Source: Candidatus Blautia stercorigallinarum
Lineage (GTDB): Bacteria; Bacillota; Clostridia; Lachnospirales; Lachnospiraceae
Reading direction: 5' to 3'
Length of the DNA: 53,110 bases
Assembly: GCA_019112785.1 (NCBI GenBank)
Contig: DXIQ01000031.1
Span: forward strand, 1 to 53,110
This document shows, one piece after another, positions 33,531 to 43,630 of the stretch. The translations under genes and the position numbers were made by a program. Within the stretch, counting starts at the first letter, position 1. The number at the start of each line of letters is the position of its first letter. Below the pieces are notes generated by a model. The model was not told the origin of the DNA and made no database searches. It saw only the letters and a list, made by a program, of their open reading frames with translations.

Positions 33531-35315
33531 TCAATCAAAGGAAATATGCAGTGTAACTCTGCCTCTTTCCAGGTCCTCCAGTCTTTTCCTTGCCTCAATG
33601 ATCTTCTGCAGTCCTGCAAGATCCGTAGGGGCCAGGTGTTCGTTCTGCCAGTCGATACTGTCTCTTTTCAGACGGCATACGGTTTCTAGCACCGCCCGTC
33701 TGGCTTCCTCCTGCCCTTCCAGATGGAGGGAAGCGTGAAACAGAGAAGCCACCTCTCTTTGTTCTTCCGGATCTGAAAACTGGTTCAGCAGTTTTGCGGG
33801 ATTCACCGCTCCCTCTTCATGCTGGGCAAAGACCAGCTGGGCTACCTGATGATAAAGGGGTGTAGTGAAATCCTCCGGTCCGATATATCCCTCAATGGTA
33901 TCAAACATTTTCGGATAAGAGGTAAGCCAGGTCAGCATAAGCTTCTGGGCAGTCTGTCCTGCGTCTTCCTTGTTTTCTTTTTTCTTTCTGGGCCCTTCCC
34001 GCCGGACAGGATCCGGATTTTTCTTCGGGGCAAGAGCCATATGGTTTACCATTTTCCTCAGATCTTCATATTGGATCCGATAGATCCGGGAAAGGGTTTC
34101 CATGTAGTTGTTCCTCTCCAGTTCTTCCGGAAATTCCAGGAGCATTCCTGCGATCTCCCTGAAAAACTGGGTCTTCTCCTCAGGATCCGACAGATTATAT
34201 TTCTTTTCCAGCACTTTTACCTGGAAAAGAAAATAATTCATAGCCTCATCCAGGCGCTTCTCAAAGGCCTCCCGGCCTTCTGCTTTTATAAATTCATCCG
34301 GATCCTTGTAAGGAGCCAGGTTCACCACCCTGGGCCGGATCCCTGCCGCTCTTAAAATGGGGATTCCTCTTAAAGCCGCCTTCTGTCCGGCTTCATCACT
34401 GTCATAAGTAAGCAGGACCTCCTTGGTATAACGGCTCATAAGGCTGGCATGTCCCGATGTCAGAGCCGTTCCCAGGGAAGCCACCGCATTGGTAAACCCG
34501 GCCTGATGCATGGAGATCACATCCATATAGCCCTCACAGATGATCAGATAAGGCTTTCTGGAAGTCCTTGCCACATTTAATCCATACAGGTTCCGGCTTT
34601 TATCGAAGATCTTCGTTTCCGGAGAATTCAGATATTTCGGTTCCCCCTGTCCCATGACCCGGCCTCCGAAACCAATGACCCGGCTGTTTACATCCATAAT
34701 AGGAAACATGACCCGGTTCCAGAAACGGTCCTGCATTCCCCGGCGCTCATCTACATTGAACAGTCCGGATTCTTTAAGCAGTTCATCGGAATACCCCTGT
34801 CCCTTCAGATATTGATACAAGGCTCCGGAATACCGGGGAGAACAGCCAAGACCGAATTTCTTGATCGTTTCGTCTGACAGTTCCCTCTTTTTCAGATATT
34901 CCATTCCCTGCTTTCCTTTTTCACTTTTCAGCTGATAATAATAGAAAGCAGCTGCCTTCTTATTGATCTCCAGAAGACGGGATTTCAGATCTGCCGCCCG
35001 TCTGGCTTCCGGAGAATACTCCGCCTCAGGCAGCCGTACCCCTGCCCGATCCGCCAGGTATTTCACTGCTTCCACAAAAGTAAAATTTTCGTATTCCATC
35101 AGAAAGGTAAATACGTTTCCTCCGGCTCCGCAGCCGAAACAGTAATACATCTGTTTACCCGGACTTACGGAAAAAGAAGGGGATTTTTCATTGTGAAAAG
35201 GACAAAGGCCAAAATAGGAGCTGCCTTTCCGCTGAAGTTTTACATATCCGGAGATCACATCTACTATATCGTTTTTCATGCGGACTTCTTCAATAATATC
35301 ATCCGAATAATACAT
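33531..35315 (-). CDS. dnaG: DNA primase
   Basis: 594 residues. CHC2 zinc finger at the N-terminus (GLCPFHNEKSPSFSVSPGK ... YYCFGCGAGG), the RNA-polymerase core with the TOPRIM domain (LIICEGYMDVIS, LLTYDSDEAGQKAA), and a helicase-binding C-terminal region after a Lys/Glu-rich hinge (near 425-445). Makes RNA primers at the replication fork. 18 bp after dgt, 39 bp before rpoD, so part of one transcript. Confidence 0.97.
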   Translation of the reverse strand: MYYSDDIIEEVRMKNDIVDVISGYVKLQRKGSSYFGLCPFHNEKSPSFSVSPGKQMYYCFGCGAGGNVFTFLMEYENFTFVEAVKYLADRAGVRLPEAEYSPEARRAADLKSRLLEINKKAAAFYYYQLKSEKGKQGMEYLKKRELSDETIKKFGLGCSPRYSGALYQYLKGQGYSDELLKESGLFNVDERRGMQDRFWNRVMFPIMDVNSRVIGFGGRVMGQGEPKYLNSPETKIFDKSRNLYGLNVARTSRKPYLIICEGYMDVISMHQAGFTNAVASLGTALTSGHASLMSRYTKEVLLTYDSDEAGQKAALRGIPILRAAGIRPRVVNLAPYKDPDEFIKAEGREAFEKRLDEAMNYFLFQVKVLEKKYNLSDPEEKTQFFREIAGMLLEFPEELERNNYMETLSRIYRIQYEDLRKMVNHMALAPKKNPDPVRREGPRKKKENKEDAGQTAQKLMLTWLTSYPKMFDTIEGYIGPEDFTTPLYHQVAQLVFAQHEEGAVNPAKLLNQFSDPEEQREVASLFHASLHLEGQEEARRAVLETVCRLKRDSIDWQNEHLAPTDLAGLQKIIEARKRLEDLERGRVTLHISFD

Positions 35316-35333
35316 TCTGATTCCTCTTTTCCA

Positions 35334-36350
35334 CTATCTCTTTTCCCGGCCCCGCCATCTTTTCGGGATAAAAATGTCTTTGAATTTCTCCAGGGAATAC
35401 TGATCGGTCATGCCGGAAATATAGTCGCAGACCACTCTTTCTTTAGGTTCCCCCTCAGCCAGAAGCCTCTGATATTCTTCTGACATTTTTTCCGGATATT
35501 TCCTGTAATATGTATATAATTCCTCAATTACGTGCTCTGCTTTTTTTTCTTCGCTTTTCGCCGCCGGATTCAGGTACACGTCCTGGAACATCAGGGAACG
35601 AAGGTCCCGAAGCCCATCCTCAATATCCGGAGACATGGAAATGTGGTCTTTTCCCCGGCTGTGTTCCACGATATCGTGTACAAAGGTATTCAGACGTTCC
35701 TTGGTATTTTCTCCTAAAAGCAGACGCAGGGTAATAGGAATATTATCTTCTGAAATGATCCCTGCCCGCTGGGCATCGTCCATATCATGGTGTATATAGG
35801 AGATCTTGTCGCTGTAGCGGACCACCTGGCCTTCCAGCGTATGGGGGGCTCCGCTGGTCCTGTGATTAATGATCCCGTCCCGGACTTCCCAGGTCAGGTT
35901 CAGTCCTCTTCCGTTCTTTTCCAGTCTCTCCACTACCCGGAGGCTTTGTCTTACGTGAGAAAATCCAAGAGGGCAGACCCGGTCCAGGACCTTTTCTCCT
36001 GCGTGTCCGAAAGGGGTATGTCCCAGGTCATGTCCCAGGGCAATGGCCTCTACCAGATCCGTATTAAGATACAAAGCCTTTGCAATGGTCCTGGCGATCT
36101 GAGATACTTCCAGAGTATGGGTCAGCCGGTTCCTGTAATGGTCTCCCTGAGCCGCCAGAAAAACCTGGGTCTTATCCTTCATTCTCCGAAAAGATTTGCT
36201 GTGGAGGATCCGATCCCTGTCTCTCTGGTAAACAGTCCGGATATCACATTCTGTCTCTTCTCTTTCCCTTCCCCGGGATTTTCCGCTGAAGGAGGCATAA
36301 GGGCTGAGATATTCCAGTTCCTTTGCTTCCAGCTCTTCACGAATATTCAT
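35334..36350 (-). CDS. dgt: Deoxyguanosinetriphosphate triphosphohydrolase-like protein
   Basis: 338 residues. dNTPase-type HD domain: HSKSFRRMKDKTQVF, RNRLTHTLEVSQIART, GHDLGHTPFGHAGE, with the H-HD-D metal set, and the C-terminal helical part. Hydrolyses dNTP to nucleoside and triphosphate. First gene of the dgt-dnaG-rpoD run, as in many Clostridia. Start ATG at 36350. Confidence 0.94.
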   Translation of the reverse strand: MNIREELEAKELEYLSPYASFSGKSRGREREETECDIRTVYQRDRDRILHSKSFRRMKDKTQVFLAAQGDHYRNRLTHTLEVSQIARTIAKALYLNTDLVEAIALGHDLGHTPFGHAGEKVLDRVCPLGFSHVRQSLRVVERLEKNGRGLNLTWEVRDGIINHRTSGAPHTLEGQVVRYSDKISYIHHDMDDAQRAGIISEDNIPITLRLLLGENTKERLNTFVHDIVEHSRGKDHISMSPDIEDGLRDLRSLMFQDVYLNPAAKSEEKKAEHVIEELYTYYRKYPEKMSEEYQRLLAEGEPKERVVCDYISGMTDQYSLEKFKDIFIPKRWRGREKR

Positions 36351-36450
36351 CCACCGTCACCTGACTTTCTTTTACCAACGATTATGCAAGTCTTCTCCTT
36401 CTGATAAATATATTACCGTTTTCCGGCAGATTTCCTTCTTTTCTTTTCAA

Positions 36451-36475
36451 AAAATTCCAACAAATGTGGAATTTT
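36451..36475 (-). terminator. Terminator of endonuclease IV gene
   Basis: AAAATTCCA (36451-36459) pairs with TGGAATTTT (36467-36475), loop of 7. On the minus strand a TTTTTT run follows at the stem base. It lies 9 bp after the nfo stop. Confidence 0.7.
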
Positions 36476-36483
36476 GATTTTTC

Positions 36484-37320
36484 TCACGATTCCTGGCGAA
36501 CACTGCGCAAAAAGGCGATTTCAGCCTTATAACCCTCAAGATCGTTGGGAGTTTCCAGGTAAAAAGGCAGGTCTTTTAAAGCCGGATGATTGATGATCCG
36601 GATCATTGCTTCTTTCCCGATCTTCCCTTCTCCGATCTTTGCATGACGGTCCTTATGACTGTTCAGCCCATACATACTGTCATTTAAATGCACCGCTTTC
36701 AGCCGGGAAAGGCCGATGACCTGATCAAACTCTTTCAGAACCCCATCCAGATCATTTACAATGTCATAGCCTCCGTCATATATATGACAGGTATCCAGGC
36801 AGACGCCCATTTTATCCTGAAGTTCCACCCGGTCTAAGATCTCCCGGAGTTCCTGAAAGTTCCTTCCGACCTCACTTCCCTTTCCGGCCATGGTTTCCAG
36901 GAGCACAGTGGTACTCTGTTCCGGCCGCAGGATATTATTTAAAAGCTCCGCGATCAGTTCGATTCCTTTCTCTGCTCCCTGTTTTACATGGCTGCCCGGA
37001 TGAAAATTGTAGCAGTTTCCCGGGGTATATTCCATTCTTTTCAGATCATCAGCCATGGTATTATAGGCAAATTCCCGGACTTTTTCGTCCGGAGAGCATG
37101 CGTTCAGGGTATAAGGGGCATGTGCCAGGATCTTCTGGATCCCCAGACGGGAAGCCTCTAAATGAAACTGCTCCACATCTTTCGGATCAATAGCTTTTGC
37201 CTTTCCTCCTCTGGGATTTCTGGTAAAAAACTGAAAGGTATTTGCATTTATCTTTTCTGCCTCCTTCGCCATGGCAGTATAGCCTTTGGCGGAAGACAAG
37301 TGACAGCCTATAGTCAGCAT
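36484..37320 (-). CDS. nfo: Endonuclease IV (AP endonuclease)
   Basis: 278 residues from the ATG at 37320, with AAGGAGG 7 nt upstream; an open frame runs further upstream across the tRNA terminator but is chance. The TIM-barrel zinc enzyme is marked by [64 protein letters not shown] and FYLETPND. It cuts at abasic sites in base excision repair. Monocistronic between terminators. Confidence 0.96.
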   Translation of the reverse strand: MLTIGCHLSSAKGYTAMAKEAEKINANTFQFFTRNPRGGKAKAIDPKDVEQFHLEASRLGIQKILAHAPYTLNACSPDEKVREFAYNTMADDLKRMEYTPGNCYNFHPGSHVKQGAEKGIELIAELLNNILRPEQSTTVLLETMAGKGSEVGRNFQELREILDRVELQDKMGVCLDTCHIYDGGYDIVNDLDGVLKEFDQVIGLSRLKAVHLNDSMYGLNSHKDRHAKIGEGKIGKEAMIRIINHPALKDLPFYLETPNDLEGYKAEIAFLRSVRQES

Positions 37321-37375
37321 TTGCTTTCCTCCTTCATGTAAAATCTTTACTGTAATATTCTCGATTCTGAGTACT

Positions 37376-37443
37376 GCGACAGCACCCTCCGATACTGCAG
37401 GCAGCTCCAGGCAAAGTCTGTCGCTTACCGGTCGCCCGACCGG
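37376..37443 (-). promoter_or_regulatory. Inverted repeats in the nfo leader
   Basis: GCGACAG (37376-37382) pairs with CTGTCGC (37418-37424), and next to it is the near-perfect hairpin CCGGTCGCCCGACCGG (37428-37443). They lie in the 140-bp gap between the tRNA terminator and nfo. No T-run follows, so they are not simple terminators; a structured leader or a protein-binding site is possible. Confidence 0.35.
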
Positions 37444-37459
37444 CGTATTGCACAAAAAA

Positions 37460-37488
37460 AGCAGAAAACCTGTTTCAGATTTTCTGCT
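37460..37488 (-). terminator. Terminator of tRNA-Leu
   Basis: AGCAGAAAA (37460-37468) pairs with TTTTCTGCT (37480-37488), loop of 11, followed on the minus strand by a TTTTTTT run. It lies about 10 bp after the tRNA 3' end. Confidence 0.85.
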
Positions 37489-37497
37489 TTTCTCTAC

Positions 37498-37581
37498 TGC
37501 GGGAGATGGGACTTGAACCCACACGAGCATACACCCACAAGATCCTTAGTCTTGCCTGTCTGCCAATTCCAGCACTCCCGC
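37498..37581 (-). tRNA. tRNA-Leu (anticodon AAG)
   Basis: Minus strand. Acceptor stem GCGGGAG with CTCCCGC and discriminator A; D stem CTG/CAG; anticodon stem CAAGA/TCTTG with loop CTAAGGA, giving anticodon AAG (reads CUU and, if A34 is inosine, CUC); long class II variable arm; T-arm with TTCAAGT. CCA is not encoded. Own promoter and terminator flank it. Confidence 0.93.
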
Positions 37582-37620
37582 TTGGCTGTCGTTTTTTCTT
37601 ATCTCTCAACGACAAGTGAA

Positions 37621-37649
37621 AGTATAGCAAAGATTTTCCAATTCGTCAA
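37621..37649 (-). promoter_or_regulatory. Promoter of tRNA-Leu
   Basis: Minus strand: -35 TTGACG (37649-37644), 17-bp spacer, -10 TATACT (37626-37621), about 40 bp before the tRNA 5' end. Near-consensus. Confidence 0.8.
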
Positions 37650-37679
37650 TACTTTTTTCAAAAAAATTTTTTTAATTTT

Positions 37680-38549
37680 TTAAACTTTCCGGAATTTTCC
37701 CTGAATAAGAGATTCTCCCTTTAAAAGACGCTGCTCCAGATCACCTTTATCTCCCAGGATTTCCTGAAAACATGCCCACTCATCCAGGATCCCCTGACCA
37801 TGAGGGACCAGATAAGCACCGGCGTCGCTGCCTAAAGCCAGGTTCACTCCTGCTTCATATCCTCTTCTGATATTTTTCTTTCCTTTTTCCCAGATCTTTT
37901 CAAGGACCTGATCGGAGAACCTGCCTTTTCCGATGAGATTCTTTACAACAGTAATGGTAGGCACCCAGACCGTTCCCATTTCCGCCATAACCTCCACTGC
38001 TTCTTCATCAACATAATTGCCGTGTTCAATACTGTCTGCTCCTGCTGCTGCAGCTTCTTTTACTGCTCTGGCGCCGTTTGTATGGGACATGACACAGAAA
38101 CCTTCTTCATGGGCAATATGGACCATCTCCCGGACTTCCCCGAAAGAAAGGGCGGTACCTGTGATAGAACCGTCTGTATCAAAATCCATGATCCCTGTGG
38201 TCATGATCTTGATAAAATCTCCTCCTTCCCTGCGGACTTCTTTTACCAGTGCGGCATACTCTTTCATGGTATCAAACCCTCTGCCTACGATCCCGCCGTA
38301 ATGACCGTTTTTGTGAATGGCAAAGATCGGGGTCCTGTAGTCGATCCCATATTCCGGAGCGATCTCTCTGGCTTTGTAAGAGACGTGAAAATGATCTCCA
38401 CCGTCTCTTACAAAAGAAACCTGCTTTTCCTGATAAGCCTTAAAATGCGCCCGGATAATCCTCTCGTCAGGAGCCTGTTCATGATCTTTTACCGCCTGGT
38501 GATAATCCAGGGCGTTCATAAATATATGCGCGTGATTTTCTCCAAACAT
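37680..38549 (-). CDS. Amidohydrolase-family metal-dependent hydrolase
   Basis: 289 residues. Metal motif HAH in ENHAHIF at the N-terminus, central MSHTNG and SIEHGNY (His ligands) and GSDAGAYL (Asp) place it with imidazolonepropionase/prolidase-like amidohydrolases. The N-terminal beta-domain (about 60 residues) normal in those enzymes is missing; compact relatives of this kind exist in Clostridia, so truncation is not certain. Follows the rhamnosidase by 36 bp in the same direction. Substrate unknown. Confidence 0.8.
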   Translation of the reverse strand: MFGENHAHIFMNALDYHQAVKDHEQAPDERIIRAHFKAYQEKQVSFVRDGGDHFHVSYKAREIAPEYGIDYRTPIFAIHKNGHYGGIVGRGFDTMKEYAALVKEVRREGGDFIKIMTTGIMDFDTDGSITGTALSFGEVREMVHIAHEEGFCVMSHTNGARAVKEAAAAGADSIEHGNYVDEEAVEVMAEMGTVWVPTITVVKNLIGKGRFSDQVLEKIWEKGKKNIRRGYEAGVNLALGSDAGAYLVPHGQGILDEWACFQEILGDKGDLEQRLLKGESLIQGKFRKV

Positions 38550-38585
38550 CTGTGTTTCACCTTCAGTATTGTATTTCTTTATCGT

Positions 38586-41264
38586 CTATTCTTTTTGGCC
38601 GGCTTCCACAAAAATCTCATAGCTTCCGGGATCCAGCAGGATCTTTCCTTTATTTTCCAGGTGCCGGTTCCGTCTTCCATTGAGATAAATCCTCTTTCCA
38701 CGATATGGAAGTATAAATTTTGCTCTGGTGTTAAAAGGAACTCTTACCTGAAAAAGGATTCCTTTTTTCTTCCATTCCCAGCCGGATTCATAAAGACCTC
38801 TGGCAGAGTCATAAGAACACCGGGCAAAACCCAGCCTCCTGTCAGGTTTGGGAGCGATCACTGCCCGCCTAAAACCTGGTCCTTTTTCCGCCGGATTCAG
38901 TCCGCACATACAGCGGTACATCCACTCTGCGATCACTCCATATGCATAATGATTCAAACTGTTCATACCAGTGTCACTGATGTGGCCGTCAGGAAGGATG
39001 GAATTCCAGCGTTCCCATACAGTAGTGGCTCCCATGTTCACCTCATAAAGCCAGCCGGGATATTCCTCCTGGAGAAGCAGACTGTAAGCTTCCTGATCCA
39101 TCCCCATCTCTGAAAGGGCGAGGCAAAGATAACAGGTTCCCACAAAGCCTGTGGTCAGATGCATGCTGTGGGACCGGATGTTTTTCTTCAGTTCTCCTGC
39201 GATCTTCTTTCTGGCAGACTTAGGCGCCAGCTTAAAATATAAGGCCAGGACCATGGCTGTCTGGGTTTTAACCATCAGATCTCCTTTGCTGTCAAAATAC
39301 TTTCGGCGAAAGGCTGCTTTAATCTCTTTTGCCAGCTGCCGGTAAGCTCTTGCGTCCTGGCGTATTCCCAGCACATAGGCCGCTTTCGCTGTCAGCATGG
39401 CGGAATAATAGTAAAAGGCTGTAGCTACATAAGTATTATCCGTACCGCCGAAACTGCTGGTTTTATCCGGGTTATCCAAAGCCAGCCAGTCGGCGAAATG
39501 AAAGCCGGTACTCCAAAGCCGTGATCCGCCGCACTGCTCCTCATCCACCCGGAAGATATAGTCCACCCAGTCCCGCATAATCGGATATTGCTCCGCCAGC
39601 AGGATCTCATCTCCATAAAACTTATACAGGGTCCAGGGAATGATACAGGCCGCATCTCCCCAGGCACAGGAACCGTAAGTGGTCCATTCCCCTTCTTTTG
39701 TGACCGGATCCTCACTTTGATTCTTGATCCTCTGTACCTGTCCCAGCACATCAGGCACCACATGGGGTACTCCTCCCCTGTAGATCTTCTGATCCTCTTT
39801 CATATCATAGAGATATTTCCGATAGAAAGCCGGCGTCTCCATATGGAAAGAAGCTGTCGCGCAGAAAGCCTGGGCATCTCCCGTCCACCCCAGCCGTTCA
39901 TCTCTCTGAGGGCAGTCTGTAGGCACATCCAGAAAGTTTCCTTTCTGACCCCAGACCGTGTTTTCAAAAAGTCTGTTTACTTTTTCGGAGGAAGTCTGGA
40001 TATTTCCGGTTCTCCTGATATCAGAATGGATCACACAGGCAGTAAAATTCCGGGGATCCACCTCCGTCATGCCTGTTACCTTCACATATCGGAAACCATA
40101 AAAGGTAAAATGAGGACGGACCCACTGCTTTTCTCCGGAGGAAATATAGGTCATCTCCGCCTTTGCAGTGCGGAGATTATCCCGGTAAAAACAGCCGTCC
40201 TGAAGGACCTCTCCATATTGCAGCCGTATTTCTCTTCCTTTTTCTTCATCACACAGAAATTCCGCCCATCCGGTGATCTCCTGCCCGAAATCCAGCACGG
40301 TTTCTCCCGCAGGAGTCAGGATCTTTTTCGGTTCCTGTATCCTCTGGATGATCCTAAGAGGCGGACTGAGCCGATCCTTTAAAGGCACAGAAACTCCCGG
40401 ACCTTTTACCGCTTTACAAGGCAGAGTACAGGAAACTGTGGCAAAATGATCGGTCTCCAGTCTTGCATCATAGACTTCCCCGTCATAGATACCGCTTTCC
40501 TTTACAGGAGAAGGCCCACATTCCCAGCTCTCATCAGTAGCTATGACAAGCTCCTCTCCCGTTTCCCTTTCCAGCCGCAGTTCTGCCAGAAGCTGAAAGT
40601 CCTTGCCATAAAGTCCGTACATATCCTTTTCATAGCTGAATCTTCCCTTATACCATCCATTTCCAAGGGCTGCCCCTACGGCATTTTCCTCTCCTTTTTT
40701 CAGAAGAGGTGTTATATCATAAGTCACATATTGTATCCAGTTGTGATAATCCGTATAGAAAGGCGCCAGATATTCTTCTGAGACTTTCTCGCCGTTTACA
40801 AGCACTTCAAAAAGTCCCAGTCCGCAGATATAGATTCTGGCAGAGGCCAGATCCTTTGGCACCTGAAATTTCTTCTGAAACAAGGGGTGGATCTCCGGAT
40901 TTTTCTGATTAAAATCTGCCTGGATCCACTGCCCCTGCCAAAGCTCCTGGCTTTTTCCTGTTTCAAACCAGGCCACAGGGCTTACAACCTTTTCTCTCCT
41001 GTCTGTAAGTACTTTCACCCGCCAATAATACCTGGTCCTGGGGCTGATCTGTACATTCGGACAAAAACCGCAGCTGTCGATCTCCCGCTGCCATCCGCTG
41101 TCATAAATCACCTTTTTCATAGCCCTATCCAGAGCGATTTCCATCCGGGCCTTTTCCTGGTATTTTCCTCTGACATTTTCTGTCACCCAGGAAAAGACCG
41201 GATATTCACACTCGTATCCCAGGGGATCTGTCAGATGATTTACCTGCATATTTCTTATTCTCAT
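38586..41264 (-). CDS. GH78 alpha-L-rhamnosidase
   Basis: 892 residues from ATG 41264. Typical bacterial GH78 layout: N-terminal beta-sandwich domains, then the (alpha/alpha)6 barrel with DVPTDCPQRDERLGWTGDAQ (catalytic acid region), FHADWLAL-like and the C-terminal beta domain with the hallmark MNSLNHYAYGVIAEWMY. Removes terminal rhamnose from plant glycosides or glycans. No signal peptide, so it acts inside the cell on imported material. Starts 1 bp after glpK's stop with GAGG in the glpK tail, so co-translated with glpK. Confidence 0.93.
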   Translation of the reverse strand: MRIRNMQVNHLTDPLGYECEYPVFSWVTENVRGKYQEKARMEIALDRAMKKVIYDSGWQREIDSCGFCPNVQISPRTRYYWRVKVLTDRREKVVSPVAWFETGKSQELWQGQWIQADFNQKNPEIHPLFQKKFQVPKDLASARIYICGLGLFEVLVNGEKVSEEYLAPFYTDYHNWIQYVTYDITPLLKKGEENAVGAALGNGWYKGRFSYEKDMYGLYGKDFQLLAELRLERETGEELVIATDESWECGPSPVKESGIYDGEVYDARLETDHFATVSCTLPCKAVKGPGVSVPLKDRLSPPLRIIQRIQEPKKILTPAGETVLDFGQEITGWAEFLCDEEKGREIRLQYGEVLQDGCFYRDNLRTAKAEMTYISSGEKQWVRPHFTFYGFRYVKVTGMTEVDPRNFTACVIHSDIRRTGNIQTSSEKVNRLFENTVWGQKGNFLDVPTDCPQRDERLGWTGDAQAFCATASFHMETPAFYRKYLYDMKEDQKIYRGGVPHVVPDVLGQVQRIKNQSEDPVTKEGEWTTYGSCAWGDAACIIPWTLYKFYGDEILLAEQYPIMRDWVDYIFRVDEEQCGGSRLWSTGFHFADWLALDNPDKTSSFGGTDNTYVATAFYYYSAMLTAKAAYVLGIRQDARAYRQLAKEIKAAFRRKYFDSKGDLMVKTQTAMVLALYFKLAPKSARKKIAGELKKNIRSHSMHLTTGFVGTCYLCLALSEMGMDQEAYSLLLQEEYPGWLYEVNMGATTVWERWNSILPDGHISDTGMNSLNHYAYGVIAEWMYRCMCGLNPAEKGPGFRRAVIAPKPDRRLGFARCSYDSARGLYESGWEWKKKGILFQVRVPFNTRAKFILPYRGKRIYLNGRRNRHLENKGKILLDPGSYEIFVEAGQKE

Positions 41265-41265
41265 A

Positions 41266-42801
<1,536 letters not shown>

Positions 42802-42928
42802 TCAAATTTACTGATATTTTATCGCTGTTTTTACTTTTTTTCAATATAAATTATGGAAGCTGTCCTATATCCGCACAAAACTTTTTCTGTTTCATATAAT
42901 AAATCAATGACATTTTCTGAGGTTTCTT

Positions 42929-43630
42929 ATGAATCTTTTCTCATTAAAAGCAGCCCAGACCGCAGAGCGTACTGATCAGGGACGTCTCCGCCTCTCGGTG
43001 CTTACCGCAGACAGAAGCCAGCCCATAGACGACGCCTCTGTCACAATTTCTTACAGCGGAGATCCGGACTCTGTGATCGAGGAAGCCAATACAGACTCCA
43101 GCGGTCAGATCCCGGAGCTGACGCTGCCGGCCCCTCCTCTGGAATACAGTATGGCGCCTTCTGAATATCAGCCATACGCAGAGTATACTTTCCGGATTTC
43201 CAAGGAGGGATACGAAGACCTGGAAATCTCCGGTGCGGAAATCCTCCCTGACTCTACAGCCACCCAGCAGGCTTTTCTCCGCCCTGCCACTCCTCAGGAG
43301 ACGTTTCAGGATATTGTGATCCCCGCTCATACACTTTTTGGAAATTATCCGGAGAAGATTCCGGAAGATGAGATCAAACCCATAGATGCCTCCGGCGAGA
43401 TCGTTCTCAGCCGGGTAGTGATCCCGGAAACTATCGTGGTCCATGACGGTACCCCGGATAACACATCTGCCCAGAATTATTTTGTCCGTTATCGGGACTA
43501 TATCAAAAATGTAGCCTGCAGTGAGATCTATGCCACCTGGCCTAAAGATACTATCCGGGCAAATGTGCTGGCTATTATGTCTTTTACCTTAAATCGCGTA
43601 TATACCGAGTGGTACCGGAATCATCAGTAA
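42929..43630 (+). pseudogene. Truncated gene: cell-wall/spore-type protein cut by element insertion
   Basis: 233 codons. GAGG 6 nt before the ATG. Residues about 15-115 look like a carboxypeptidase-regulatory or beta-sandwich domain (SVLTADRSQPIDDASVTIS, TFRISKEGYEDLEIS). The end, YRDYIKNVACSEIYATWP followed by ALNRVYTEWY-like sequence, is where relatives in Lachnospiraceae continue into a longer conserved domain (YDFDITxSTAYDQ, then a Gly/Trp-rich SpoIID/peptidoglycan-type region), judged from memory of that family. Here it stops two codons after TEWYRN, exactly where the serine recombinase gene begins to overlap. Exact function unknown; cell-wall or spore-surface role inferred. Confidence 0.6.

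Noticed and set aside
32274..33689. Long open frame (471 codons) on the plus strand antisense to rpoD and dnaG
   Set aside because: It is a shadow: codon pattern follows the minus-strand genes, it has no start signal, and rpoD and dnaG are certain.
37321..37530. 70-codon upstream extension of endonuclease IV through the tRNA and its terminator
   Set aside because: No family match, crosses a terminator and part of a tRNA; the ATG at 37320 has an ideal ribosome site and starts the family sequence.
38022..39113. 363-codon plus-strand frame over the amidohydrolase and GH78 genes
   Set aside because: Antisense shadow without ribosome site or family resemblance.
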